Source: Bacteroidia bacterium
GTDB lineage: Bacteria > Bacteroidota > Bacteroidia > Flavobacteriales > Schleiferiaceae
Direction of reading: 5' to 3'
DNA: 64,000 nt
Assembly (NCBI GenBank): GCA_030424545.1
Contig: JAUHWL010000008.1
Location: 1-64,000, forward strand
A program made the position numbers and the translations under genes. The notes beneath the pieces were generated by a model. That model worked only from the letters and a program-made list of their open reading frames with translations. It was not told the DNA's origin and did not search any database. Shown here in pieces: positions 52,376-60,962 of this stretch (its first letter is position 1; each line of letters begins with the position of its first letter).

Positions 52376-54202
52376 ATGTCTGATACAACTACTTCAAAAA
52401 ATACACATTTTCAAGATGAGCTTATGCACGGCCATCATGAAGAGACTTTTATAACCAAATACGTCTTTTCTACAGACCATAAAATGATTGGAAAGCAATT
52501 TCTAATTACGGGTATGGTAATGGGAGTTATTGGTGTAATGATGTCTATGTTCTTCCGTTTGCAATTGGCTTGGCCTGAGCAAAGCTTTGCAATTTTGGAA
52601 GCATTTCTTGGCGAATGGGCTCCTGGTGGGGTGATGAACCCTGAGATATACCTTGCATTGGTAACCATTCACGGTACAATCATGGTTTTCTTTGTACTTA
52701 CTGCAGGCCTAAGTGGTACATTCTCAAACTTACTAATTCCGTTGCAAATTGGCGCACGAGATATGGCTAGTGGTTTCATTAACATGTTGTCTTACTGGTT
52801 CTTCTTTGCATCGTCTATAATTATGGTAGCATCGTTGTTTGTAACAACAGGGCCGGCATCTGCAGGATGGACGATTTATCCTCCTTTAAGTGCATTGCCT
52901 CAAGCTATGTCTGGGTCAGGTTTAGGTATGACTCTTTGGTTGGTCTCTATGACTTTGTTTGTGGTTTCTTCTCTTTTGGGAGCATTAAATTACATTGTTA
53001 CCATTTTAAATATGCGAACAAAAGGAATGAGCATGACTCGCCTTCCGTTAACCATTTGGGCATTTTTCACAACCGCTATTATTGGTGTACTTTCTTTCCC
53101 AGTATTGGTGAGTGCTGTATTGCTTCTAATTTTTGATAGAAGTATGGGAACAAGTTTCTATCTATCTGATATTTTTATTGCGGGTGAGGCGCTTCACAAC
53201 ACGGGAGGTAGCCCAATTTTATTTGAGCATTTATTCTGGTTCTTAGGCCACCCTGAAGTATACATTATTATTTTACCGGCATTGGGTATTACGTCTGAGG
53301 TAATAGCAACGAATTCGCGTAAACCAATTTTTGGTTACCGTGCTATGATTGGTTCTATTTTGGCTATTGCATTTTTGTCTTTCATTGTTTGGGGACACCA
53401 CATGTTTATTACCGGAATGAATCCGTTCTTAGGCTCTGTATTTACCTTCACAACCCTTTTGATTGCTATACCATCTGCGGTAAAAGCATTTAACTACATA
53501 ACGACACTTTGGAAAGGTAACCTACAGTTTACACCGGCTATGTTGTTCTCAATTGGTTTGGTGTCAACGTTTGTTGCCGGTGGTTTAACTGGAATTATCT
53601 TGGGTGATTCTGCATTAGATATTAATGTTCACGATACATATTTTGTTGTGGCCCACTTCCATATCGTAATGGGGCTATCAGCAATCTTTGGGATGTTTGC
53701 TGGTGTCTATCACTGGTTCCCGAAAATGTATGGCCGCAGAATGAATAAAAAGTTGGGCTACGTTCACTTCTGGCTTTCATTCATCAGTGCGTATGGTGTT
53801 TTCTTCCCCATGCACTTTTTAGGGTTAGCAGGTTTACCACGTAGATATTATAGCAACACGGCATTCCCAATGTTCGATAACTTAGCAGACATTAATGTGT
53901 TGATTACATTCTTCGCTATAATTGGCGGAATAGCAATGTTTATCTTCTTGTTTAATTTCTTCTACAGTATATTTAGAGGTCCAGTAGCTACGCAAAATCC
54001 TTGGAACTCTAATACATTAGAGTGGACAACCCCAGTTGAGCATGTTCATGGTAACTGGCCTGGTGAGATTCCTGAAGTACACCGTTGGGCATATGATTAT
54101 AGCAAACCCAATGCAGATGGTTCTGATTATGTAATCCCAGGACAAGATTACGCGCCACAAACGGTGCCATTGGCTCCAGGAGAAGAAGAAGGAGGACACT
54201 AG
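52376..54202 (+). CDS. coxA: Cytochrome c oxidase subunit I
   Basis: A 608-residue haem-copper oxidase with about twelve helices. Visible are the proximal His in TIHGTIMVFF, the CuB His-Tyr segment in WFLGHPEVYIIILPALG, the CuB HH in VWGHHMFITG, and HDTYFVVAHFHIVMG with the haem ligands. HPEVY places it in family A. Subunits III and IV are not in the window; a terminator follows at once. It reduces oxygen in the inner membrane and pumps protons. Confidence 0.95.
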   Translation: MSDTTTSKNTHFQDELMHGHHEETFITKYVFSTDHKMIGKQFLITGMVMGVIGVMMSMFFRLQLAWPEQSFAILEAFLGEWAPGGVMNPEIYLALVTIHGTIMVFFVLTAGLSGTFSNLLIPLQIGARDMASGFINMLSYWFFFASSIIMVASLFVTTGPASAGWTIYPPLSALPQAMSGSGLGMTLWLVSMTLFVVSSLLGALNYIVTILNMRTKGMSMTRLPLTIWAFFTTAIIGVLSFPVLVSAVLLLIFDRSMGTSFYLSDIFIAGEALHNTGGSPILFEHLFWFLGHPEVYIIILPALGITSEVIATNSRKPIFGYRAMIGSILAIAFLSFIVWGHHMFITGMNPFLGSVFTFTTLLIAIPSAVKAFNYITTLWKGNLQFTPAMLFSIGLVSTFVAGGLTGIILGDSALDINVHDTYFVVAHFHIVMGLSAIFGMFAGVYHWFPKMYGRRMNKKLGYVHFWLSFISAYGVFFPMHFLGLAGLPRRYYSNTAFPMFDNLADINVLITFFAIIGGIAMFIFLFNFFYSIFRGPVATQNPWNSNTLEWTTPVEHVHGNWPGEIPEVHRWAYDYSKPNADGSDYVIPGQDYAPQTVPLAPGEEEGGH

Positions 54203-54228
54203 AATAAAAATGTTTATATAAATATGAT

Positions 54229-54257
54229 AAGCCCCGCGCCATTGGCGCGGGGCTTTT
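54229..54257 (+). terminator. Rho-independent terminator ending the respiratory operon
   Basis: Perfect 11-bp GC-rich stem AGCCCCGCGCC / GGCGCGGGGCT with an ATT(G)-type loop and five T. It lies 27 bp after coxA. Confidence 0.95.
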
Positions 54258-54285
54258 TGTTTCTTTGTGAATCTAGACTAAGCTC

Positions 54286-55308
54286 ATGAATCCAAATTTA
54301 AATCCGGAGAAAGAATACCTCTTACCAGAAGAATTAGACATGGAGCGCAAATTGCGCCCCCTCAGTTTTGATGATTTTGCTGGACAAGAAAAAGCCCTAG
54401 AAAATTTAAAAGTGTTTGTACAGGCCGCTAAAAACCGTGACGAAGCTATGGATCATGTGTTGTTGCACGGCCCACCCGGGTTGGGCAAAACTACCTTGGC
54501 GCACATATTGGCCAATGAGTTGGGCGTGAGCTTAAAACTAACCAGCGGCCCAGTGCTTGATAAGCCCGGAGATTTGGCAGGTTTGCTCACCAATCTAGAA
54601 GAACGTGATGTACTTTTTATCGATGAGATTCATCGCCTTAGCCCGGTTATCGAAGAATATTTGTACTCGGCCATGGAAGATTTTAAAATAGATATCATGA
54701 TTGATACAGGCCCCAATGCCCGCAGCGTACAAATCAACTTGAACCCGTTTACACTGGTGGGCGCCACCACGCGTTCTGGGTTGCTTACATCGCCCTTGCG
54801 CGCGCGTTTTGGTATCAATAGCCGATTAGAATATTACAGCACCGAATTGCTGAGCACCATTATTGAACGTAGCAGCAGTATTTTGCAAGTGCCTATGATT
54901 GGAAATTCGAGCATTGAAATTGCCCGCAGAAGCCGCGGCACACCAAGAATTGCCAACGCACTTTTGCGCAGAGTGCGCGATTTTGCTCAAGTAAAAGGCA
55001 ACGGCACCATCGATATGGAAATTGCCAAATTTGGCCTAAATGCGTTGGATGTAGATGAGCACGGATTAGATGAGATGGACAACAAAATTCTATCGACTTT
55101 AATTGAGAAATTTAAAGGTGGCCCAGTGGGTTTAAATACGCTGGCAACCGCTTGCAGCGAAGAAGCAGATACCTTAGAAGAAGTGTACGAGCCATACCTG
55201 ATTAAAGAAGGCTATTTAATGCGCACACCCCGTGGCCGATTGGCAACCGAAAAATCATATACGCATTTGGGGTTAGACAAAGGATTTACCCAAAACACCT
55301 TATTTTAA
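54286..55308 (+). CDS. ruvB: Holliday junction branch-migration ATPase RuvB
   Basis: A 340-residue AAA+ ATPase. [18 protein letters not shown] is the N-terminal signature; Walker [10 protein letters not shown]; Walker [10 protein letters not shown]; sensor 1 GATTRSG; and a winged-helix C-terminus ([16 protein letters not shown]). It works with RuvA, whose gene is about 6 kb away. The gene starts 29 bp after the terminator. Confidence 0.97.
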   Translation: MNPNLNPEKEYLLPEELDMERKLRPLSFDDFAGQEKALENLKVFVQAAKNRDEAMDHVLLHGPPGLGKTTLAHILANELGVSLKLTSGPVLDKPGDLAGLLTNLEERDVLFIDEIHRLSPVIEEYLYSAMEDFKIDIMIDTGPNARSVQINLNPFTLVGATTRSGLLTSPLRARFGINSRLEYYSTELLSTIIERSSSILQVPMIGNSSIEIARRSRGTPRIANALLRRVRDFAQVKGNGTIDMEIAKFGLNALDVDEHGLDEMDNKILSTLIEKFKGGPVGLNTLATACSEEADTLEEVYEPYLIKEGYLMRTPRGRLATEKSYTHLGLDKGFTQNTLF

Positions 55309-55312
55309 AAAA

Positions 55313-56236
55313 ATGTCGGCTTCCGCGTACGCAAAAATGATAAAAGCCGAAGCCGTGCGTCTTGGTTTTTTAGGCTGTGGTATTGCCAAAGCTGGCTTTT
55401 TAGAAAAGGAAGCCCGCGGCTTAGAAGCTTGGCTGAAACGCGATTATCATGGCGATTTAGCGTGGATGGAAAACCATTTCGACAAACGCGTTGACCCCAC
55501 AAAATTGGTAGAAGGCGCCAAGTCGGTGGTTTCTGTAGTGTTGAATTATTACCCCGAAAAAAGGCAAAACCCAGACGCCCCGCAGATTGCCAAATATGCC
55601 TACGGCACAGATTATCATTTTGTATTGAAAGACAAATTAAAGGCGCTGATGCATTTTATAAACGATGAAATTGGCGAGGTGAGTGGCCGCGCGTTTACAG
55701 ATTCGGCACCCGTTTTAGACCGAGCGTGGGCGGAAAAAGCTGGCCTTGGCTGGACAGGAAAGCACACTTTGCTCATCAATAAAAATGCAGGGAGTTTCTT
55801 TTTTATTGGCGAGCTCATCATCGATTTAGAATTAGAGCCCGATGCACCAACAACTGATCATTGCGGTACGTGCACGCGCTGCATAGACGCCTGCCCAACA
55901 GGAGCCATAGTAGAAGCTAAAGTGGTAGATGCTAGCAAATGTATTTCGTATCTCACCATTGAGTATAAAAAGGAGTTGCCAGTTTCGTTTCAGAACCAGA
56001 TGGAAAACTGGGCTTTTGGCTGCGATATTTGCCAAGATGTGTGTCCATGGAATCGCTTTTCGAAACCCACAAAAGTGGAAGAATTTACACCAGACGAGCG
56101 CTTACTAAACTTTAGCAAAAAGGATTGGGAAGAAATTACCGAAGAGATTTTCCGAGAAGTCTTTAAAAAATCTGCGGTAAAACGCACTAAGTATTCCGGC
56201 TTTAAGCGCAATTTAGATTTTCTGAAAAAGGGATAA
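55313..56236 (+). CDS. queG: Epoxyqueuosine reductase QueG
   Basis: A 307-residue cobalamin-dependent tRNA-modifying enzyme. The double [4Fe-4S] ferredoxin-like region has [15 protein letters not shown] and [11 protein letters not shown]. An aspartate in [19 protein letters not shown] matches the conserved QueG segment. It reduces epoxyqueuosine to queuosine in tRNA. It starts 4 bp after ruvB and is likely co-transcribed with it. Confidence 0.95.
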   Translation: MSASAYAKMIKAEAVRLGFLGCGIAKAGFLEKEARGLEAWLKRDYHGDLAWMENHFDKRVDPTKLVEGAKSVVSVVLNYYPEKRQNPDAPQIAKYAYGTDYHFVLKDKLKALMHFINDEIGEVSGRAFTDSAPVLDRAWAEKAGLGWTGKHTLLINKNAGSFFFIGELIIDLELEPDAPTTDHCGTCTRCIDACPTGAIVEAKVVDASKCISYLTIEYKKELPVSFQNQMENWAFGCDICQDVCPWNRFSKPTKVEEFTPDERLLNFSKKDWEEITEEIFREVFKKSAVKRTKYSGFKRNLDFLKKG

Positions 56237-56268
56237 AAAAATCCTCAGTACATCAGCACTAAGGATTT
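56235..56268. terminator. Bidirectional terminator-like hairpin between queG and the Omp28 gene
   Basis: AAATCCT-C-AGT pairs with ACT-A-AGGATTT around a short loop, flanked by A-rich and T-rich ends. It is placed exactly between two convergent genes. Confidence 0.6.
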
Positions 56269-56290
56269 GTATGTTTGAGGTTGGAAATAG

Positions 56291-57139
56291 CTATTTCAAA
56301 CTTATTTCTTCGGCCTGTAAAATTTCTTGGGTTACATCATCTACTACATAAACAACTACATGGCAAAGATCTGCAATCCAAGTTGGGTCAAGTTTGCCTG
56401 TTACTTGTTTGGTGAATTTATCGCCTAGAACAATGGCATCAATATTCAATTCATTGCCTAACGCTGCTGTAAGAGTTTGGCGTAAAGTGTGGTCAAATTG
56501 ATAATCGGGGTTTCGCGTATTATCTGGCATTAATTGTGGACCAACAATACCCGATTCTAATAACATAACAACAAAATTTAAGTCGTTAGGATAAGTTTCG
56601 AGTGCTTCTACTTCAACATCTACAGAATAGTCTAAAGATGATGTACTGTAGTTAGAAGTTGCTTTAATTGAAAATTTGGCCGTATCGTCTACCATACTTG
56701 CCGTTAACGTAGGCCAGCTAGAATATGTTTTTAAGTGTCCTGTACCAGTAGATGTATAACCAACACGATTTACCATGCCCATGGGCAAAGCGGGGATGTT
56801 AAAGAAATTATAGATCTGCGTGCCTTCGGGTGTTGTAAAATCATCGGGGTAATCGGTGGTAACGCCTGTAAAGTTTGATGGACCTGCATGTAAGGCAATA
56901 CCAATAACTTGATCGCCATAGGCGGCCTGTAACGCTTTAATCTGCTTAGCCGCCAAAGGGCAGTTTTTACAAATATGTCCTGTAAAATCTTCAATAACAA
57001 CCTTGCGTAAGACTACGCCAGAAGTTGTATCTATTGGCCTAGAGGCTCCATTTTTAATGGGGTTTTCAATGACATCGCAAGCCGCAAACAAACCCGATAA
57101 TGCAATGCTGAATAAAAATAATTTTAATGTCGTTTTCAT
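56291..57139 (-). CDS. Omp28-related lipoprotein with thioredoxin-like fold
   Basis: A 282-residue lipoprotein with signal MKTTLKLFLFSIALSGLFAAC (lipobox Cys 21). VVIEDFTGHICKNCPLAAKQIKAL carries a CxxC in the position of a thioredoxin active site. This corresponds to the Omp28-related outer-membrane proteins of Bacteroidota. It may act as a periplasmic or surface redox protein; function unproven. Third gene of a minus-strand run with DUF6029 and TlpA. Confidence 0.85.
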   Translation of the reverse strand: MKTTLKLFLFSIALSGLFAACDVIENPIKNGASRPIDTTSGVVLRKVVIEDFTGHICKNCPLAAKQIKALQAAYGDQVIGIALHAGPSNFTGVTTDYPDDFTTPEGTQIYNFFNIPALPMGMVNRVGYTSTGTGHLKTYSSWPTLTASMVDDTAKFSIKATSNYSTSSLDYSVDVEVEALETYPNDLNFVVMLLESGIVGPQLMPDNTRNPDYQFDHTLRQTLTAALGNELNIDAIVLGDKFTKQVTGKLDPTWIADLCHVVVYVVDDVTQEILQAEEISLK

Positions 57140-57143
57140 TTCT

Positions 57144-58829
57144 CTAGAATGTACTTGTTATTGAAATGCCGATACCGTTTGATGGGGGAACTACACGGCA
57201 AACACCACCTACACAAAATATACCGCGCTGTTGGCGGCCATAGCTCAATTGGAATCGTGTTGTTCCTACAACATAAACGATTGATCCTAATGGATAGTGT
57301 ATACGATCAGACTCTACTGGGTTGCCATAATTATAGATATCTTGGATAGTAAAAAACCAGTGTGGAGAAATACTGTATTCTAATAATATCATGGCCATAT
57401 TTCCTCTGTCTTGTTCAGAAAATTGTGCTTGTAGTTCTGTTCGTAAATAGTGTTTAGGCTTCAATTTAATTAAAAATTCTGCAATACCTGTATTGATGTA
57501 CACCATTTCTGCTGAACTTGCGCCTGTCATTAGAGGCTCATCTGTTACACCATCTTCCAAAACACTTTTGTTGTATTGTAAATTTAGATAAGATAATGTC
57601 ATGGTAAAATCTCTACTTAGCTTTTGCGTCCACTTAATATTAAAGTCTTGAAAGTATCTTACTTGCCCTAGTTTAAACCATTCTGTTTTATACCCATATT
57701 TAACAATATCAAGCGTATCGGTTTCATCATAAAACTCCTTATACAAACTAGTTGCTAGAGAATAGTTGATGTGAATGTTGGCGCCATATTTTCCTCCAAG
57801 TTTAGATTTTCTTGGTACAGCGATATTAAACTCACTTTGTAGCCCAATTTCTCCGTTTAACTGTGTTGCATATTGGTATAGAGAAGGGAGTGCATAAGTA
57901 TGTACTTGGGTAGAAGCTGGCACATAATTTATTAATCCTTCTATAGTAGTTGCATCTCTTTCGCTTCGATAACTCATATTATCAACGCGTTTTGCTGAGA
58001 TAATTCCGCCAAACCCTTTTGTAGTGTATGACAAATTAACCAAGAGGGCTTGCCCGTTTCTAAAGATGTATTTGTTGTCTGCAGAAGGGTCGTTTGCTTT
58101 TAGTACGTACTCGCCACTCAACGACCATTTATTACGCATTATATCAAGTCTAACTGCACCTGCACCAACATTTTGAGGAAGATCTAAAAAAGGATCGTTG
58201 GCTTCTTGAAATTTACTTACATAACTACCACCAAGTATAAAGCGCGTTTTACTTTCACTTAAACTCCCAATTAACTCATTAAAAGAAAAGTTTACGTCTA
58301 GCGCTCTTACAATTCCTGGAGATTTTTCAAAATAAATACGTTGTCTACCAATAAGTCCTTTAAGCTGCAATCCTTTTATAGGTTCATATTTTAATCGAAC
58401 ACCATCAAACATATTGTCATATCCAAGTCCTCTTTCTTCATAAGCACGTAAAATCATTCCGGATCCAAATTGCTCATAAAAATTACCAGCTGTAATGTCT
58501 AAACCGTCTTTGCTCCATTGTATAAAACGGTACGTAATTCCTTCTCCCTTATATCCAGGAGGAAACCCTAACATAACATTTTGGTAATTTTCATAGCGAA
58601 TACCTGCTCTAAAATTTCCGTTAGAGTAAATTAAGTTGGCATAACCTTGTCCAAGAAAACGCTCGTCAGGGTAAAATTCTCCTGTAGAATCAATATTCTC
58701 GTCTCTTAAATAGTATTGACCGTCAAATTGAAAGTTTCCGTGCAACTCGCCCCAACTTTTTGGATTTATTTGAGCGAATACGCTTGCGGAAAGTAAAACA
58801 AGTATAAATAGGGGTAAAATTCTTTTCAC
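57144..58829 (-). CDS. DUF6029 outer-membrane protein
   Basis: A 561-residue exported protein. Signal MKRILPLFILVLLSASVFAQ, then a long stretch of alternating polar and aromatic residues typical of a beta-barrel (GNFRAGIRYENYQ, KSKLGGKYGANIHINYS, PHWFFTIQDIYNYG). It fits DUF6029, a family found beside Omp28-type proteins in Bacteroidota. A conserved CVGGVCR stands near the C-terminus. Function unknown; the context suggests it is part of an envelope redox or secretion module. It lies 4 bp upstream of the Omp28 gene. Confidence 0.8.
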   Translation of the reverse strand: MKRILPLFILVLLSASVFAQINPKSWGELHGNFQFDGQYYLRDENIDSTGEFYPDERFLGQGYANLIYSNGNFRAGIRYENYQNVMLGFPPGYKGEGITYRFIQWSKDGLDITAGNFYEQFGSGMILRAYEERGLGYDNMFDGVRLKYEPIKGLQLKGLIGRQRIYFEKSPGIVRALDVNFSFNELIGSLSESKTRFILGGSYVSKFQEANDPFLDLPQNVGAGAVRLDIMRNKWSLSGEYVLKANDPSADNKYIFRNGQALLVNLSYTTKGFGGIISAKRVDNMSYRSERDATTIEGLINYVPASTQVHTYALPSLYQYATQLNGEIGLQSEFNIAVPRKSKLGGKYGANIHINYSLATSLYKEFYDETDTLDIVKYGYKTEWFKLGQVRYFQDFNIKWTQKLSRDFTMTLSYLNLQYNKSVLEDGVTDEPLMTGASSAEMVYINTGIAEFLIKLKPKHYLRTELQAQFSEQDRGNMAMILLEYSISPHWFFTIQDIYNYGNPVESDRIHYPLGSIVYVVGTTRFQLSYGRQQRGIFCVGGVCRVVPPSNGIGISITSTF

Positions 58830-58849
58830 AGAAAATAGTTTTAGTGAAC

Positions 58850-59362
58850 TTAATGGTTGTCAGAATCAAGCGGTTCGCCAGCAGCAACTTTTCTAATTAT
58901 TTCAGCAAGGTAATCTTCATCGCCTGGATTGTACCCAGCATGTTGCCATACAACATTACCATTACCATCCAAAACAAAAGTGTGAGGTACGTTAACAATA
59001 CCTAAGTTTCTTTTTAAGTCTTGATTTTCATCAATATAAACTTCGTATTCCCATTCTTCACCAATTACCATTGGCCCCACCTTGTTAGAGTTGCGGCTAT
59101 CATCTATAGAAATGGCAACTAACTTAACACCGGTTTCTTCTTGCCATTCTTCATAGTAATCCATATAGGCATGCAATTCTCTTAAACAAGGTTTGCACCA
59201 TGTAGCCCAAAACGATATTATCATTGGTTTTCCTTCGTTTTTAATAACGGATGTGCTAACCCACTGACCATCTAAATTTTTAATTTTTACATCTGGCAAA
59301 GCTTGTGCTTGAGCAACCGAAAAAGCACCTAGAAATAAGATAATTGCGAATAGTTTTTTCAT
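58850..59362 (-). CDS. TlpA-family thiol:disulfide oxidoreductase (exported)
   Basis: A 170-residue thioredoxin-fold protein with signal MKKLFAIILFLGAFSVAQAQ. Active site SFWATWCKPCLREL (Cys 56, Cys 59). VPHTFVLDGNGNVVW contains the cis-Pro. It probably reduces exported Cys proteins in the periplasm. First gene of the TlpA-DUF6029-Omp28 run, so its partner may be the CxxC of the Omp28-type protein. Confidence 0.9.
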   Translation of the reverse strand: MKKLFAIILFLGAFSVAQAQALPDVKIKNLDGQWVSTSVIKNEGKPMIISFWATWCKPCLRELHAYMDYYEEWQEETGVKLVAISIDDSRNSNKVGPMVIGEEWEYEVYIDENQDLKRNLGIVNVPHTFVLDGNGNVVWQHAGYNPGDEDYLAEIIRKVAAGEPLDSDNH

Positions 59363-59511
59363 GATAATGATTTAAATTTTTTAGTGAGATTAAGCTACTT
59401 ACGCAATTTTACTGCCAAAATATTTTGTACTGCTTAAAATCGTTAAATAAAACAGGTGGCTAATATAAACTTTTGACCCTTTTAATCATTTAATCAAAAG
59501 ATTTTTCATCT

Positions 59512-59519
59512 TATATTTG
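59512..59519 (+). promoter_or_regulatory. Probable -7 box TATATTTG upstream of the T9SS cargo gene
   Basis: Perfect match to TAnnTTTG, followed by GCA, about 25 bp before the ATG. The intergenic gap with the divergent tlpA-like gene is about 180 bp. Confidence 0.45.
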
Positions 59520-59544
59520 CAAGCACATACAAACGAGAATGATT

Positions 59545-60255
59545 ATGAAAAAAGGATTACTGACTATATTAACGGTAATAGGTTTTATAGCGGCAACAAC
59601 AGCCCAAAGTTTACAAGTAGAAAGTTATGATGCGGTAACAAATGTGAACTCTGTTCATGGTGGAGTAGATTATGAGGCGCATGTAACCATTAAGAATATT
59701 GGTACTAGTGCAGTAAATGTTCTTTGTACACGTTACGAATATGGAGCTAATTGGTGTGCTTTTGATAGCAACTATTTCTGTTGGGATTTATGCTATGGAA
59801 ATGCAACAAGTCAAAGTATAGGTGGCTGGTTGATCCAACCAGAAGACATAAACAACCAGTTTTCTGGTCATGTTTACTCTCCGTATAGTTCTGCTACTTG
59901 TGTAGATTCTGTGCGTTATGTGTTTTACGTAGAGAATAACAGAAATGATAGTGTATCAGTTGTGCTTAAGTTTTCTGCTGCACCAAATGTTGGCGTAGAA
60001 GAAGATAATTTAAAATCGGTTACTGCGTACCCTAACCCAGCTAGATATTTCTTTTTTGTAGAATTTAAAAATCAACCCGAAGCAAATACAACGATTGAAG
60101 TGTATAACTTATTAGGGAGCAAAGTAAAGAGTGTATCTGCAAAATCTAAAAAGGTAGAAATAAATGTTTCTGGTTTAAAATCAGGCATATATTTATACAC
60201 CATTTCTAAAGACGGAAATGCTGTAGAAACCAGAAAAATTATGGTTAATAACTAG
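59545..60255 (+). CDS. Secreted protein with T9SS type A C-terminal sorting domain
   Basis: A 236-residue protein. Signal MKKGLLTILTVIGFIAATTAQ (the preceding Met-Ile is probably untranslated). The N-terminal domain of about 130 residues is Cys-rich (CTRYEYGANWC, FCWDLCYG, SATCVDS) and probably disulfide-bonded. The last 75 residues (SVTAYPNPARYFFFVEF, then IEVYNLLGSKVKS, GIYLYTI and a basic KIMVNN end) are a type A sorting domain, cleaved upon T9SS export. Function unknown. It is followed by a strong terminator. Confidence 0.88.
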   Translation: MKKGLLTILTVIGFIAATTAQSLQVESYDAVTNVNSVHGGVDYEAHVTIKNIGTSAVNVLCTRYEYGANWCAFDSNYFCWDLCYGNATSQSIGGWLIQPEDINNQFSGHVYSPYSSATCVDSVRYVFYVENNRNDSVSVVLKFSAAPNVGVEEDNLKSVTAYPNPARYFFFVEFKNQPEANTTIEVYNLLGSKVKSVSAKSKKVEINVSGLKSGIYLYTISKDGNAVETRKIMVNN

Positions 60256-60271
60256 TTTTATAATATTTGTT

Positions 60272-60303
60272 AAAAAAAGCCCTGCATCGCAGGGCTTTTT
60301 TTT
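60272..60303 (+). terminator. Rho-independent terminator after the T9SS cargo gene
   Basis: Perfect stem AGCCCTGC / GCAGGGCT with an ATC loop, preceded by A-run and followed by seven or more T. Confidence 0.93.
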
Positions 60304-60371
60304 ATGCTTGCTATATGAAAATGATATTTTTGGCGTTTAGTAGTCTATGTTAATAATTACCCAATAATTAA

Positions 60372-60956
60372 ATGTACAATCACATCCGCGGCAGGTTAAT
60401 AGAAAAAAACCCTGCTTACGTAGTTATTGAAGCTAACGGTGTTGGCTATCAGGTAAATATTAGCCTGAATACTTTTTCACAACTTACCAATAATGAGTCT
60501 GTTTTGCTTTATACCCATTTAGTAGTAAGAGAAAATGAATGGATACTCTTTGGGTTTTCAAATCAACATGAGCGAACTACCTTCAGAATGTTAATTAGTG
60601 TTTCTGGCGTGGGCCCAAATACAGCAAGGGTAATTTTATCATCATTAAGTGCAAAAGAGGTAGAGTCGGCAATAATGATGGAGAACGCTACGTTACTTAC
60701 GGCTATTAAAGGAATTGGTGCCAAAACCGCACAACGAATTGTTTTAGATTTAAAAGATAAAATAGGTAAAAACATTGCATCGTCTTCTGGATTGATGGAT
60801 GGATTGCCTTCTACGGCAAGAAGTGAGGCTATTTCTGCTTTAGAAATATTAGGGTTTAACCGATTGCAAATTGAAAAAGCAGTAACAAAGTTATTGCAGA
60901 ATGAAAGTGAACTGGGAGTAGAAGAAATTGTAAAAAAAGCATTAAAGTTGCTTTAG
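60372..60956 (+). CDS. ruvA: Holliday junction DNA helicase RuvA
   Basis: A 194-residue tetramerising junction-binding protein. It opens MYNHIRGRLIEKNPAYVVIEANGVGY. The helix-hairpin-helix motifs are VSGVGPNTARVILSS and IKGIGAKTAQRIVLDLKDK. The C-terminal domain III that contacts RuvB is present. Its gene is 7 bp before sprA, an arrangement common in Bacteroidota. Confidence 0.96.
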   Translation: MYNHIRGRLIEKNPAYVVIEANGVGYQVNISLNTFSQLTNNESVLLYTHLVVRENEWILFGFSNQHERTTFRMLISVSGVGPNTARVILSSLSAKEVESAIMMENATLLTAIKGIGAKTAQRIVLDLKDKIGKNIASSSGLMDGLPSTARSEAISALEILGFNRLQIEKAVTKLLQNESELGVEEIVKKALKLL

Positions 60957-60962
60957 AACATT

